From assembly GCF_029867415.1 (NCBI RefSeq), contig NC_081184.1, positions 113,791,476 through 113,855,475 of the forward strand: a DNA stretch of 64,000 nucleotides, written 5' to 3'. The position numbers were made by a program, and so were the translations under genes. This stretch comes from Vicia villosa. Lineage: Eukaryota > Streptophyta > Magnoliopsida > Fabales > Fabaceae. A model generated the notes under the pieces. The model worked only from the letters and a program-made list of their open reading frames with translations. It searched no databases and was not told the origin of the DNA. Shown here piece by piece: positions 1 through 8,961 of this stretch. Numbering within the stretch: position 1 is the stretch's first letter; every line of letters starts with the position of its first letter.

Positions 1-3000
1 TACAGGAATCTGCCTCCTGACTCCATCCACTCCTGGACTGAACTGAAAGACCTTTTCCTAAGCCACTTCACGGTGTCTCGTCGGCAACCAAAGTCGGAGG
101 CGAACCTTGAAGCGGTAATCCAAGGCACCAACGAACCTCTAAGAGATTACCTCGACAGGTTCAACAAAGAAGTCGTCCAAGTGCAGACGACAGACTACAT
201 GAAGAGGTACCTCCTGGAACGGGGGCTCCTCCCCGGAAGTGACTTTAAGAAGGCCATCAAGATTGAGAAGGTCCACTCCATGAACGCCCTCCTTCGCAAA
301 GCTCAAGCTTTCATCGCATTCGAGGAAGGAGAGGCTGCTGCCATCAAAGCCTCGCGAGGTAATGACGCCGCTCGCAGTTCAAACTATGAGCACTCAGGCT
401 CGAAGCGAGGGCATGAAAAAAGGAAAGACGACAGGTCTCTCGACATCAAAGAGCGCCGAGGACCATCTGGTTGCTTCAACGACTACACCCCTCTGAACAC
501 CTCACGGGAGAGGATCCTGGCCGAATGCCAAAACACCGACTTCAAGAAATCGAACATCAGGCCCCCGAAGTCGAACCCCGCAAGGCCAGGAACCGACAAG
601 TCAAAGTACTGCAAATACCATAAAAGTCACGGCCATCTGACCGAGGAATGCATCCATCTCAAGGATGCCATTGAAACACTGATCAAGGAGGGTCGCCTTT
701 CGAGATACACAAAGAAAGGGGACCCTTCCCGAAGGGACGACCAAAGAAACTCTGACGAAGGGAACTCGCCGGATAACAGGCCCCTGCAAGTAGCACTGGC
801 CGTCACCCGACCAGAGGATTTCATGCCATCGGTCGGGATCCCTACCGCACTCAGCAAATGGGAAAGATTCCCATTCACCATGGTCGTCTCCAACGGCGGG
901 GATCCAGGCTCCCTCACCATCAGTTCAGTGAAGAGAAAGTTCGATGAATTGCTCAGCGCCAACGCGGACCTCGGCCCTACGCTGCGAAAGTTCCGGGGAA
1001 AGTCAGAACCAATCACCTTCTACCTGGAAGAACTGCCCGGCGGAGCTCCAAACGCCACAATTCCCCTGCTCGTCCGAGCTAGAATGGCGAATTTCGACGT
1101 CCGACGGGTCCTGGTCGACGAAGGCAGCTCGGTCGACATCATGTATTCCCACCTCTTCCAGACACTCCAGCTGGACGACTCACACCTCACTCCCTATGTG
1201 GGTTCGGACCTCCAAGGTTTCAACGGAGCTACCACCAAACCCTGGGGTTACGTCGAGCTGATTGTCACCTTCGGAGAAGGGGAAGCCTCCAGGCAAGTCA
1301 AAACCAGATTCTTGGTGATCGACTGCAAAACCCTGTACAATTGCATTATCGGGCGCCCCACTCTAGCCGAGCTAACCGCCGTACCCTCCACTGTCCACCT
1401 AAAGATGAAGTTTTACACGAGGACAGGACGAGTGGCCACCATCAACGCTGATATTGAAGCTGCCAGGAGAATCTTCGATGCCTCCGTCAAGGGACTAGAA
1501 CTGATCGCCCCTCCAACCAGCTCCAACAAAAAGCCAAGGGCCGAAGACAAACATCCTCGAGAAGACCAGCATCAGACAACCAACGTCAGCTCAGTCGACC
1601 TTGATGCACGGTTCACAGAAGAAGAACTGAAGATCGGGGAAGAGACGCGATCAAAGGCACCTCATCCCGTCCGACCTGTCCCAGACGGAGATTTCGAGCT
1701 GGTCCCCTTGGGCGACAACCCCGACAAAGCGGTAAAGATCGGCAAGGGCATCCCAGATCTACCAAGGAAGCAGCTCGTGGCCTGCCTTCGAGCCAATGCA
1801 GACTTGTTCGCCTGGAGCGCCGCAGAAATGCCCGGACTCGACCCCGAGGTCGCCTGCCACCACCTCTCCATCGATCCAGCCGTGAAGGCCATAGTTCGAC
1901 GTAGGCGTCGGCAGTCCCCCGAGAAAGCGGAGGCTGCCGAGAAAGCTGTAAAAGACCTCCTAGAGGCAAATTTTATTTCCGAGGCCAAGTATTCAACTTG
2001 GCTCTCAAACGTTGTACTTGTTAAGAAATCTAATGGAAAATGGAAAATGTGTGTTGATTACACTGATGTTATCCGGGCATATCCAAAAGACGCCTATCCT
2101 TTACCTAACATTGATAGACTGGTCGACAACTCGGTCGGCTATAAACTATTGTCTTTTATGGATGCTTATTCAGGTTACAACCAGATCCCCATGGCGAGGA
2201 GCGACAAGCAGTGCACAGCGTTTATGACAGAGTCGGGCAATTATTACTACAACGTAATGCCCTTCGGCCTCAAAAACGCTGGGTCCACGTATCAACGGAT
2301 GATGAACAAAGTGTTCCGAGGAGAGATCGGCGACACCCTCGAGGTATATATGGACGATATGATCGTCAAATCTCGAGAAGACACCGACCACACCTCCCAT
2401 CTCGAGCGGGTGTTTGAGCGGGCCAGGTCCTGCAAGATGCGCTTCAACCCGGAGAAGTGCACCTTCGGCGTCCGAGCAGGCAAATTCCTCGGTTTCTATT
2501 TGACCGAACGGGGAATAGAGGCCAACCCGGATAAATGCCGAGCATTCTCTGAACTCCCCACTCCTAACAATAAAAAATCCATCCAAGTCTTAAACGGGAT
2601 GCTCACCGCACTATCACGTTTCGTCGCGAAATCCGCCCAACACGCACTCCCTTTCTTTAAACTGCTACGCAAAGAAGCGGCCTTTGAATGGTCCGAAGAA
2701 TGTGAGCAAGCACTTTCACACCTCAAGCAAGTGCTCTCCAAACCGCCCGTCCTTTCTCGACCCGATGACAACGAGCCTCTGTATCTTTACTTAGCCGTTT
2801 CAAACGAAGCAGTCAGCGCGGCTTTGATCCGAGAAACCGAAGACGGGCAAAAACCCGTATATTTCACCAGCAAAGCCCTGCAAGGACCCGAGGTGCGATA
2901 CCAACAGATCGAGAAAGTCGCCATGGCCCTAGTGATAGCGGCCAGAAGGCTGCGATACTATTTCCTCGCCCACACCATCTTCGTTCGAACAGATCAACCC

Positions 3001-3135
3001 ATCAAGCAACTCCTCAGCCGACCAGATATGGCCGGCAGAATGCTGAGATGGTCCCTCGAGCTCTCGGAGTTCGACATACAGTACGAAAGCAGGAGGGCAT
3101 TAAAAGCTCAGGCGTTAGCAGACTTCGTAGCATAG
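1..3135 (+). CDS. gag-protease-RT-RNase H polyprotein (5' partial)
   Basis: Frame 1 is open from the first base to a TAG at 3133-3135, so the true start is upstream of the window. Residues below are counted from the first internal Met at base 73. The gag capsid part comes first. A knuckle-like C-x2-H...GH-x4-C motif (bases ~607-651) follows, as in Tat gag proteins. The aspartic protease has Asp349 in LVDEGSS, where the family usually has D-[GT]-G-S-S. RT follows, with FMDAYSGYNQ and catalytic YMDD at 759-762. The Ty3-type RNase H ends at LADFVA. The RT segment reads VDYTDVIRAYPKDAYPLP, where relatives usually have a more conserved LNKACPKD-like stretch; this may be drift. The frame continues after the TAG into the next ORF with no shift. 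Confidence 0.92.
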   Translation, partial: YRNLPPDSIHSWTELKDLFLSHFTVSRRQPKSEANLEAVIQGTNEPLRDYLDRFNKEVVQVQTTDYMKRYLLERGLLPGSDFKKAIKIEKVHSMNALLRKAQAFIAFEEGEAAAIKASRGNDAARSSNYEHSGSKRGHEKRKDDRSLDIKERRGPSGCFNDYTPLNTSRERILAECQNTDFKKSNIRPPKSNPARPGTDKSKYCKYHKSHGHLTEECIHLKDAIETLIKEGRLSRYTKKGDPSRRDDQRNSDEGNSPDNRPLQVALAVTRPEDFMPSVGIPTALSKWERFPFTMVVSNGGDPGSLTISSVKRKFDELLSANADLGPTLRKFRGKSEPITFYLEELPGGAPNATIPLLVRARMANFDVRRVLVDEGSSVDIMYSHLFQTLQLDDSHLTPYVGSDLQGFNGATTKPWGYVELIVTFGEGEASRQVKTRFLVIDCKTLYNCIIGRPTLAELTAVPSTVHLKMKFYTRTGRVATINADIEAARRIFDASVKGLELIAPPTSSNKKPRAEDKHPREDQHQTTNVSSVDLDARFTEEELKIGEETRSKAPHPVRPVPDGDFELVPLGDNPDKAVKIGKGIPDLPRKQLVACLRANADLFAWSAAEMPGLDPEVACHHLSIDPAVKAIVRRRRRQSPEKAEAAEKAVKDLLEANFISEAKYSTWLSNVVLVKKSNGKWKMCVDYTDVIRAYPKDAYPLPNIDRLVDNSVGYKLLSFMDAYSGYNQIPMARSDKQCTAFMTESGNYYYNVMPFGLKNAGSTYQRMMNKVFRGEIGDTLEVYMDDMIVKSREDTDHTSHLERVFERARSCKMRFNPEKCTFGVRAGKFLGFYLTERGIEANPDKCRAFSELPTPNNKKSIQVLNGMLTALSRFVAKSAQHALPFFKLLRKEAAFEWSEECEQALSHLKQVLSKPPVLSRPDDNEPLYLYLAVSNEAVSAALIRETEDGQKPVYFTSKALQGPEVRYQQIEKVAMALVIAARRLRYYFLAHTIFVRTDQPIKQLLSRPDMAGRMLRWSLELSEFDIQYESRRALKAQALADFVA

Positions 3136-4893
3136 ATGACCTCGATCGCCGACTCCCCGGACCCGACCAGTAACAAATGGACCATCTACGTAGATGGCGC
3201 CTCAAGCAGTTCGAGAAGCGGGGCAGGCATTATCTTAGAAAACGACGAAGGACTCATCATCGAAGTATCTTTAGTCCTATCTTTCAACACGTCGAACAAC
3301 CAGGCCGAGTACGAAGCCCTCCTTGCAGGCCTGAGACTTGCCGAGGATGTGGGCGCACGGGAGGTCAAGATCTACACAGACTCCCAACTCGTCGCATCCC
3401 ACATCAGCGGCGATTACCAAGCCAAAAACGACGTACTCGCCGAGTACCTCACGCTCGTCAAAGATAAGATGAAAAAATTCGTCAAAGCAGAAGTCGAGCA
3501 TATCCCCCGAGAACACAACTCGCGTGCCGACATATTATCCAAACTTGCGAGCACAAGAAAGAAAGGGGGAAACAAGTCGGTTATCCAGGAAATCCTACCC
3601 AGACCAAGCATAGGCGAAAACGCGCGAGCTCTACAAATATTCGCTATCGGGGACGACCATTGCTGGATGACCCCAGTATATAACTTCCTCACGAAAGACG
3701 AACTTCCCGCTGACGCGAAGGAAGCGTCAGCGATTAAAAGACGAGCCTGTTCGTATACTATCATCGAAAACAAACTATACCGACGAGGCTTCTCCATCCC
3801 TCTCCTTAAATGCATCGACGCCTCGCAAGCACTTGAGGTACTCCAAGAGCTTCACGAAGGAATCAACGGCCAACACCTTGGCGGACGATCACTAGCGAGG
3901 AAAGCCCTCAGAGCCGGCTACTATTGGCCGACCATGCAACAAGACGCCAAAGAATACGTCCAGAAATGCGACAAATGTCAGCGTCATGCCGACATGCACC
4001 TGGCTCCCCCGAACGAGCTCAAATCTCTCTCCTCGCCTTGGCCTTTCTCCACCTGGGGAATGGACCTCCTCGGACCTTTCCCGGTCGGGTCTTACCAGAA
4101 TAAATACCTAGTGATCGCTGTGGATTACTTCACGAAATGGATAGAAGCTGAAGCGCTCGCTAAAATCACGTCCCAAAACGTACTCCGCTTTTATAAGCGG
4201 AACATACTCGCTCGGTTCGGGGTGCCACAGGAGATCATAACCGATAACGGCACCCAGTTCACGGACAGAAAATTCCAGGAGTTTGTAACCAAACTCGGGA
4301 CGAAACAGCACTTCACTTCGGTCGAACACCCTCAAACGAACGGACAAGTTGAAGCCACCAACCGGGTCATTCTCCGTGGACTAAAGAGAAGGTTGGGCGA
4401 GGCGAAAAAAGCTTGGGTCGAAGAGCTACACAGCGTCCTTTGGGCATACAGGACGACCCCACATTCGAGCACAGACGAAACACCGTTCAAGTTAACCTAT
4501 GGCACCGAAGCCGTGATTCCCGTGGAGATCCGAGAACCCTCTCGTCGGACCGAGTCACCTCTCGAGGAGGAACTCAATGACGAAGCTATGAGAGAAGAGC
4601 TCGACATGGTCGAGGAAATCCGAACAGGATCTTCCCTCCGAGAAGCGAAATTGAAACAACAGATAGCCTTACGCCATAGCACTAAAGTTATCAAACGCGG
4701 ATTCGAAATCGGAGACTTAGTTCTCCGCAGAAACATGAAAGATTCGCGCGAGGGCAAACTAGCCCCGAACTGGGAAGACCCGTACCGAGTTTACGATAAA
4801 ACCGAAAACGGTGCGTATTACCTCGAGAACCTTCTCGGCGAAAAACTTGCTCGACCTTGGAACGCTGAAAAACTCAGACGCTATTACAGTTAG
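3136..4893 (+). CDS. archaeal-type RNase H and integrase (pol C-terminal half)
   Basis: This ORF begins at the ATG directly after the TAG that closes the upstream ORF and is in the same frame, so it is very probably the second half of one polyprotein. The additional RNase H occupies residues ~14-140, with Asp20 (YVDGASS), Glu58 (NNQAEYEA), Asp82 (IYTDSQL) and a final Asp in NSRADILSKLA. Integrase follows, with an HHCC zinc finger (HEGINGQH ... CDKCQ). Its catalytic triad is Asp310 (GMDLLGPFP), Asp370 (ITDNGTQF) and Glu406 (GQVEATN), an exact D-x35-E spacing. The C-terminal part ends in WNAEKLRRYYS. All catalytic residues I can check are present, so only the upstream stop obviously impairs it. 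Confidence 0.92.
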   Translation: MTSIADSPDPTSNKWTIYVDGASSSSRSGAGIILENDEGLIIEVSLVLSFNTSNNQAEYEALLAGLRLAEDVGAREVKIYTDSQLVASHISGDYQAKNDVLAEYLTLVKDKMKKFVKAEVEHIPREHNSRADILSKLASTRKKGGNKSVIQEILPRPSIGENARALQIFAIGDDHCWMTPVYNFLTKDELPADAKEASAIKRRACSYTIIENKLYRRGFSIPLLKCIDASQALEVLQELHEGINGQHLGGRSLARKALRAGYYWPTMQQDAKEYVQKCDKCQRHADMHLAPPNELKSLSSPWPFSTWGMDLLGPFPVGSYQNKYLVIAVDYFTKWIEAEALAKITSQNVLRFYKRNILARFGVPQEIITDNGTQFTDRKFQEFVTKLGTKQHFTSVEHPQTNGQVEATNRVILRGLKRRLGEAKKAWVEELHSVLWAYRTTPHSSTDETPFKLTYGTEAVIPVEIREPSRRTESPLEEELNDEAMREELDMVEEIRTGSSLREAKLKQQIALRHSTKVIKRGFEIGDLVLRRNMKDSREGKLAPNWEDPYRVYDKTENGAYYLENLLGEKLARPWNAEKLRRYYS

Positions 4894-5438
4894 AAACAAC
4901 CTAACGCTACCCAGCCGCTCATAGCGAACACGAGGAAAGGTTGGGCAAGGACTCGCGCCATGGTACAAGCGCGTATGCTCCACGACAGCGTCGGTCGGAT
5001 ACCCCCTATCAGGAGGCAAAGCCGACTACGCGGCGGGCCTTACACACAGACCCTCCGCGGAAGTACCTGCACGGCAGAACCCCAGCTCGCGATGGGATCG
5101 TTCACGCCGCGAGCACGTGGCCCCGACCGCGGCCTCGAGCTCGCTTATAGCGCACACCTGCTCTGCGCACCCGGACCGTTCCCTACACGCCCGGGCTATA
5201 AACCTCGGCTGAGCACAAACATAAATATTCGACAATAATCAGATAAGCACAAATAAACATTGGAGCATAAAACGCAGAATAGTATTAAAAACCGACCAAA
5301 CTGGCCGGAGATATCCAAATATTACAAAAAATTATCCGGGCATCGCCCAACTAACTTTACTTTGGCACGCAGGCCACAAAACATTGGCACGCAGGCCACA
5401 AAACATTGGCACGCAGGCCACTATCAAAAAGAAACTGG
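4894..5438 (+). other. post-pol noncoding segment
   Basis: The segment lies between the end of integrase and the convergent end of the antisense gene. It has no credible coding sequence and includes a short tandem repeat at 5364-5422. Both transcripts would need to end around here. Confidence 0.6.
5364..5422. repeat. 22-bp tandem repeat, about 2.7 copies
   Basis: The unit ggcacgcaggccacaaaacatt starts at 5364, 5386 and 5408; the third copy is partial. The repeat sits in the 3' untranslated region between convergent genes. Confidence 0.9.
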
Positions 5439-6329
5439 TCAGACGTCGTCATCCTCCTCCTCGGCACCGTTGTCCTCACCCTGGGGCTCCTGCTCATCTT
5501 CCCAGTCTTCGAACTCCGGATTTGACTCAATCTGCCCGTCCACAACCTTATTGTACGGACCGATGCCCTTCGTCACCAAGCGCGGATTGAGGACTTTCAG
5601 CTGATCCACCGCGGCTTTAAATCCAACCCCCAGGGTGGCAACACAGTCGACCTCCAGCTCCCTCACCTTGCCCAGAAGCTGGGAGCGGGTCACCAAGGCT
5701 TTCTCGTCTTCATCTTCCTCGGCAGCAGGGAGATGAGACCTCTCTAACTCAGCAATTCGCTCACGGAGCCTTTTTCCCTCGGCCTCCAAAGTCCTGACCT
5801 TGTTCTGCTCTTTACAGAGGTCTTCAACAATGCCGCTCTGAACCTCATACTTATCCTTGTACTGTTCAAACTCGTGCTCTAGCTCATCATATTTGGTCTG
5901 CAAAGCATCATAGTCCTTCTGAGGGCAGACCCTTTGGGCATTGAGGGCCAAGGCCAGGGCGGCCACCCTCATCATCCCTTCAAGATCCTCGGACAAGTCC
6001 TTATCCCGGGCCACCCGATCCCGCCTGACTATATGCCTCACCTCCTCGCGCTCCAGCAGCACATTTCTCTTCGAGAAGACCCCCCTGTGCAGAGTACATG
6101 AGGGCAGCACTATGTCATCCTCAGAAGGGTTGTCGTTGATAAGGGGGCGAAGTTCGGGGGTCCCCTCGTTCTTTTGTTTTTTCCCGGCCGGAGAACCTCC
6201 CGAAGTCGTCCCAATCGACGAAGGGGAGCCACCATCAGGCGCGCCCGCAACAGCCGCCTTGACTTCCTCGACCCGCGTTCGCTTCACGGTCAGCTTGACG
6301 GCCGCCTTGTTCTTTGCCCTCATCTTCAC
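5439..6329 (-). CDS. antisense ORF, second part: basic N-terminus, coiled coil, acidic tail
   Basis: This 296-residue ORF runs opposite to gag-pol. It is in the same frame as the 346-residue ORF beside it, separated by one TAG (6333-6335, minus strand). The two are therefore probably one interrupted gene. The N-terminus is Lys/Arg-rich (KMRAKNKAAVKLTVKRTR). Residues ~135-200 look like a coiled coil (YDALQTKYDELEHEFEQYKD; LEAEGKRLRERIAELERS). The last ~25 residues are strongly acidic. Antisense ORFs at this position are known in Tat elements, but their function is not established. I see no enzymatic motif. Confidence 0.7.
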   Translation of the reverse strand: MKMRAKNKAAVKLTVKRTRVEEVKAAVAGAPDGGSPSSIGTTSGGSPAGKKQKNEGTPELRPLINDNPSEDDIVLPSCTLHRGVFSKRNVLLEREEVRHIVRRDRVARDKDLSEDLEGMMRVAALALALNAQRVCPQKDYDALQTKYDELEHEFEQYKDKYEVQSGIVEDLCKEQNKVRTLEAEGKRLRERIAELERSHLPAAEEDEDEKALVTRSQLLGKVRELEVDCVATLGVGFKAAVDQLKVLNPRLVTKGIGPYNKVVDGQIESNPEFEDWEDEQEPQGEDNGAEEEDDDV

Positions 6330-6332
6330 AAT

Positions 6333-7373
6333 CTATTCATGCAGGTCGGCCATTTTTCCTGCAAAATAAAGAGTTAGAACCAAAAGGATATTTTTCGAAC
6401 AAGAAATAGTTATCTCACCTAACAAAATTATCGCATCCCCGTAACTCCCGCACTCGAGGATAGCTTTTGTGTTGATATACCGAGGCTCCAGCATAGGACC
6501 TCCATCTTCCTCAAATAAGGGATCCCCGTTGGGATATGTACATACTGCCGGTCTAAACCCGTCCACGAAAGAAGCGAGCCGCTGATACCCCCCCGTATCG
6601 CGCTCATTGAGATCCTCATCCTGGAAGATGTAATAGTCGGTCCCACGCTCGAAGTGGTCAGGCTGCCACTCCAACGGGAACCGAGCAGATGGGCCCACTC
6701 TCCTCACCCCGTCCTCAATATACTCGCGTTCCTCGAACAAATGGTTCTCGGCCTCAGGAGTGAGCGGCTTGATCATAAAATACCGACTCTTGAAATGCTT
6801 GATAGAGTCCTGATAAATGGCGAACAGCTTCTTCGGCTGCTTAAAGGACACCCAACTCCACTTGCCGTCCGGATCGCGCAACCTCTGCAAATGAAACACT
6901 CTGAAGAAAAGAGGCAGAGTCGCTTCGACCTCCAAGAACCCACATACAACTTCGAAGGCTCTTAGGAACGCGAAAGCGTTGGGATGAAGCTGAGACGGGC
7001 ACAAGCGCAACCAACTGAAGATACTCCGTTGCAAATGAGTGAAGGGAAGCCGGAGACCAGCCTCCTTAAAGACGAACTCATACATTGCGAAATGAGGACC
7101 AGTGAATTGCGAGCAGATCCTCTGATGAGATTTAGGCACAAAGGCGCCCCAAGAAGGCTCCTCGTCCTGGTCAAGGTCCTCGATGACATTAAAGGCTTCC
7201 TTAGGACGCGTCGAGAAACGCGACGCAATCGTCCTCGGAGCAACGGCCACCCATTCCTCAAGTTTCCTCGGGGAAGTCTCGACGACGGGAATGCCCTCGT
7301 CCTGCGAGCAACCAATAGCTTCATCCCCGTCTGATATGTCGAAGACGACATCATCTTTGTTCTCGTCGGCCAT
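6333..7373 (-). CDS. antisense ORF, first part: 'putative gypsy-type transposon' domain protein
   Basis: The 346-residue ORF starts with MADENKDD. Its middle, about residues 85-230 (for example MYEFVFKEAGLRLPF, SIFSWLRLCPSQLHPN, KWSWVSFKQP), matches what I recall of the plant family annotated 'putative gypsy type transposon' / Transposase_28. That family is carried antisense in Tat elements. The last ~20 residues before the stop (ITISCSKNILLVLTLYF) appear to be translated intron: GT...AG borders fit at 6418 and 6359, giving an in-frame 60 nt intron. The splice joins ...AIILLG to KMADLHE and then meets the TAG. Upstream lie a 3' splice site 4 nt before the ATG, a leader intron and a TATA box, so it looks like a gene with its own promoter. 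Confidence 0.75.
   Translation of the reverse strand: MADENKDDVVFDISDGDEAIGCSQDEGIPVVETSPRKLEEWVAVAPRTIASRFSTRPKEAFNVIEDLDQDEEPSWGAFVPKSHQRICSQFTGPHFAMYEFVFKEAGLRLPFTHLQRSIFSWLRLCPSQLHPNAFAFLRAFEVVCGFLEVEATLPLFFRVFHLQRLRDPDGKWSWVSFKQPKKLFAIYQDSIKHFKSRYFMIKPLTPEAENHLFEEREYIEDGVRRVGPSARFPLEWQPDHFERGTDYYIFQDEDLNERDTGGYQRLASFVDGFRPAVCTYPNGDPLFEEDGGPMLEPRYINTKAILECGSYGDAIILLGEITISCSKNILLVLTLYFAGKMADLHE
6359..6418 (-). other. predicted 60-nt intron in antisense gene
   Basis: On the minus strand the donor is TTAG|GTGAGA (GT at 6418-6417) and the acceptor is TTTATTTTGCAG|G (AG at 6360-6359). The length is a multiple of three and the segment between is AT-rich, unlike the GC-rich coding flanks. It is shorter than most plant introns. 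Confidence 0.6.
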
Positions 7374-7377
7374 TTAC

Positions 7378-7881
7378 CTGAAAAGCAGAGGAAACAGTGA
7401 ATTCGACTGGTCAAATCCACCCTTCCACCGCAAGTCAAGTGAAAGGGCGAGGAAAATAGACGAGGAAAGAATTCCGCCTCCCATTGAATACCGACGAACT
7501 AAATTAGAAGCACCCACAGAATAGTCACTAGGTGCAGCGATGGACGGTGAGTGCATCTAGCTCTCCGGCAAACTCATACCCTAACTGAGGCATGCAACCA
7601 CCTTTGCTCGTCGCATTCAAACTATTCTTGATTGATCCTAAAGCCTAGACGTCTCATACAACTATTCATGCCCCGCTCACTCAAGTCTCACTCGGCAAAC
7701 GCATGGGAATAGTAACGATCCCCTAGAACTACTCGGCAAACGCATGGGAATAGTAACGATCCCCTAGAACTACTCGGCGAACTCGTAAACCTTGCTCGAT
7801 ACATTCATCAATCCTACCCGCCGCGCTCAAGGCTAAAAAAATAAAACTTAAAGAAAAGCAAGAAGAAGACGAGAAACTTAC
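7378..7881 (-). other. predicted leader intron of antisense gene
   Basis: On the minus strand the donor is TTCAA|GTAAGTTTC (GT at 7881-7880) and the acceptor is TGCTTTTCAG|GTAAATGGCC (AG at 7379-7378), just before the ATG at 7373. The 504 nt between have no long coding frame and contain a 41-bp tandem duplication. Confidence 0.6.
7690..7779. repeat. 41-bp tandem duplication
   Basis: The unit begins actcggcaaacgcatgggaa. It starts at 7690 and 7731, with a partial third copy at 7772. It lies within the predicted leader intron. Confidence 0.9.
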
Positions 7882-7983
7882 TTGAAGGAGCGGAGAAGGG
7901 ATGTACGAGACGAAGAGGAGAGCAGTGAACGATCTTGAGGGTCTGAAAAATGTTAAGTGACAAATGAGTGAGCTCCTCACTCC

Positions 7984-7990
7984 TTATATA
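7984..7990 (-). promoter_or_regulatory. TATA box of the antisense gene
   Basis: The minus strand reads CCTATATAAGGAG here. A start about 30 nt downstream (~7955) would give a ~70 nt leader exon ending at the donor at 7882/7881. The chain of TATA, leader exon, intron and ATG is coherent. Confidence 0.55.
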
Positions 7991-8004
7991 GGAAAAGAAG
8001 GCCA

Positions 8005-8411
8005 AAGGGTGTCATGATGGCCTAGGCAGCCTAGGAGGCGCCATCATTGCCTACACCCCAAGGCGGCTCCACCCACGAAAAGAGGCCACGTGTCCTGAAA
8101 CAGCTTGGGAAACCCAAAGGGCGCAGTCAGCTTTCATGCCTAAAAACGGCGCAGCAATAATGGCAGTCTCCACAGCTGCCACCTGTCAATCGCGCTGACA
8201 AATGGTAACCGAAACGTGTCAAGTGGAAACCAAGGGACAGCCGCCTCCCCGGTTCCCATGGGCACCGGCCGACCACCATTCGGTCTTATGACCGGCACCA
8301 ACTCCTCTCCCCGTCAACCTAAGCGTGCGAGGAGTCCACCGTTGAAAACCATTGCTCGTGCTCTTGCTCGGCTAACCTCCTGGTTGAAGTCATCACCCTT
8401 ACAAGACTAAT
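8005..8411. other. GC-richer spacer between antisense promoter and PPT
   Basis: I see no credible gene. Short frames here lack any recognisable domain. The segment would hold upstream promoter sequence of the antisense gene. Confidence 0.5.
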
Positions 8412-8426
8412 GACTTGGGGGGCTCC
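8412..8426 (+). promoter_or_regulatory. polypurine tract of the Tat/Retand element
   Basis: gacttggggggctcc lies directly before the 3' LTR start TGTTCTGG. G-run PPTs of this form are usual for this lineage. The exact border is uncertain by a few bases. Confidence 0.65.
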
Positions 8427-8961
8427 TGTTCTGGACTGGGCCGAGCAGGCCCAGCTCTTCTCACTAGCCGAGCAGGCCCAAGTCATTTGGGCCCATTTAC
8501 TGGGTAACCGTCAAGAGTTATCCACGCGCGAAGACCACGCGTCACGCTTCAGCGAAGGATTCGGTCAACCATCTCCGAACCCTACGCTATGCTCATCCAG
8601 AACGTGAGTCTCCTGCTGACTCAGCCCTAGCACGTGACGTTCTGGCAGTTCCCTAGCACGTGGGCCTCCAGTTGGATTTGGCCCAATTAGGGAACCTTGG
8701 CCCAGCGCTGGGGGCTATAAATACCCTCTTTCACTAGAGGGTCAGGTATTCCATTCTTCACTCTCAACCCTCATTCTCTGATAGCTACTAACTTAAGCAT
8801 CGGAGAACCTTGCAGGTACCCCCCCCATCTTGCTCTCCAAGCCAGATTCCGCTGCCTTGACGATTCTTCTGATCAGATACGATCATCTCCTTCTCTAATA
8901 AATTCATCTCCTTCCCTCCTTTCTGTTGAACCAAAGAGATCCTAGGAAACTTCAACAAACA
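8427..8961 (+). repeat. 3' LTR of the Tat/Retand element
   Basis: The borders are TGTTCTGGAC...TTCAACAAACA, 535 bp, with TG/CA ends next to the PPT. A TATA box lies at 8716-8723. The 5' LTR is not in the window for confirmation, so the 3' border rests on the TG...CA rule and on the sharp change from GC-rich element to AT-rich flank. Confidence 0.75.
8716..8723 (+). promoter_or_regulatory. LTR TATA box
   Basis: GGGGGCTATAAATACC sits near the middle of the LTR, the usual place for the retroelement core promoter. Confidence 0.7.

Larger units (their letters stand above)
1..8961 (+). mobile_element. Ty3/gypsy LTR retrotransposon, Tat/Retand lineage, 3' part
   Basis: The window opens inside gag and runs through protease, RT, RNase H, a second RNase H, integrase, a long 3' region with an antisense gene, a polypurine tract and the 3' LTR. 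The extra archaeal-type RNase H between the RT/RNase H part and integrase, together with an antisense ORF downstream of pol, is known for the Tat lineage (Retand, Ogre, RIRE2-like). The 5' LTR, PBS and start of gag are outside the window, so neither LTR divergence nor a target-site duplication can be read. Two in-frame stops, one in pol and one in the antisense gene, suggest the copy is no longer autonomous. Confidence 0.9.

Noticed and set aside
601..2771. Several 60-138 codon frames opposite or out of phase with gag-pol
   Set aside because: They are shadows of the real + strand frame, without independent domains.
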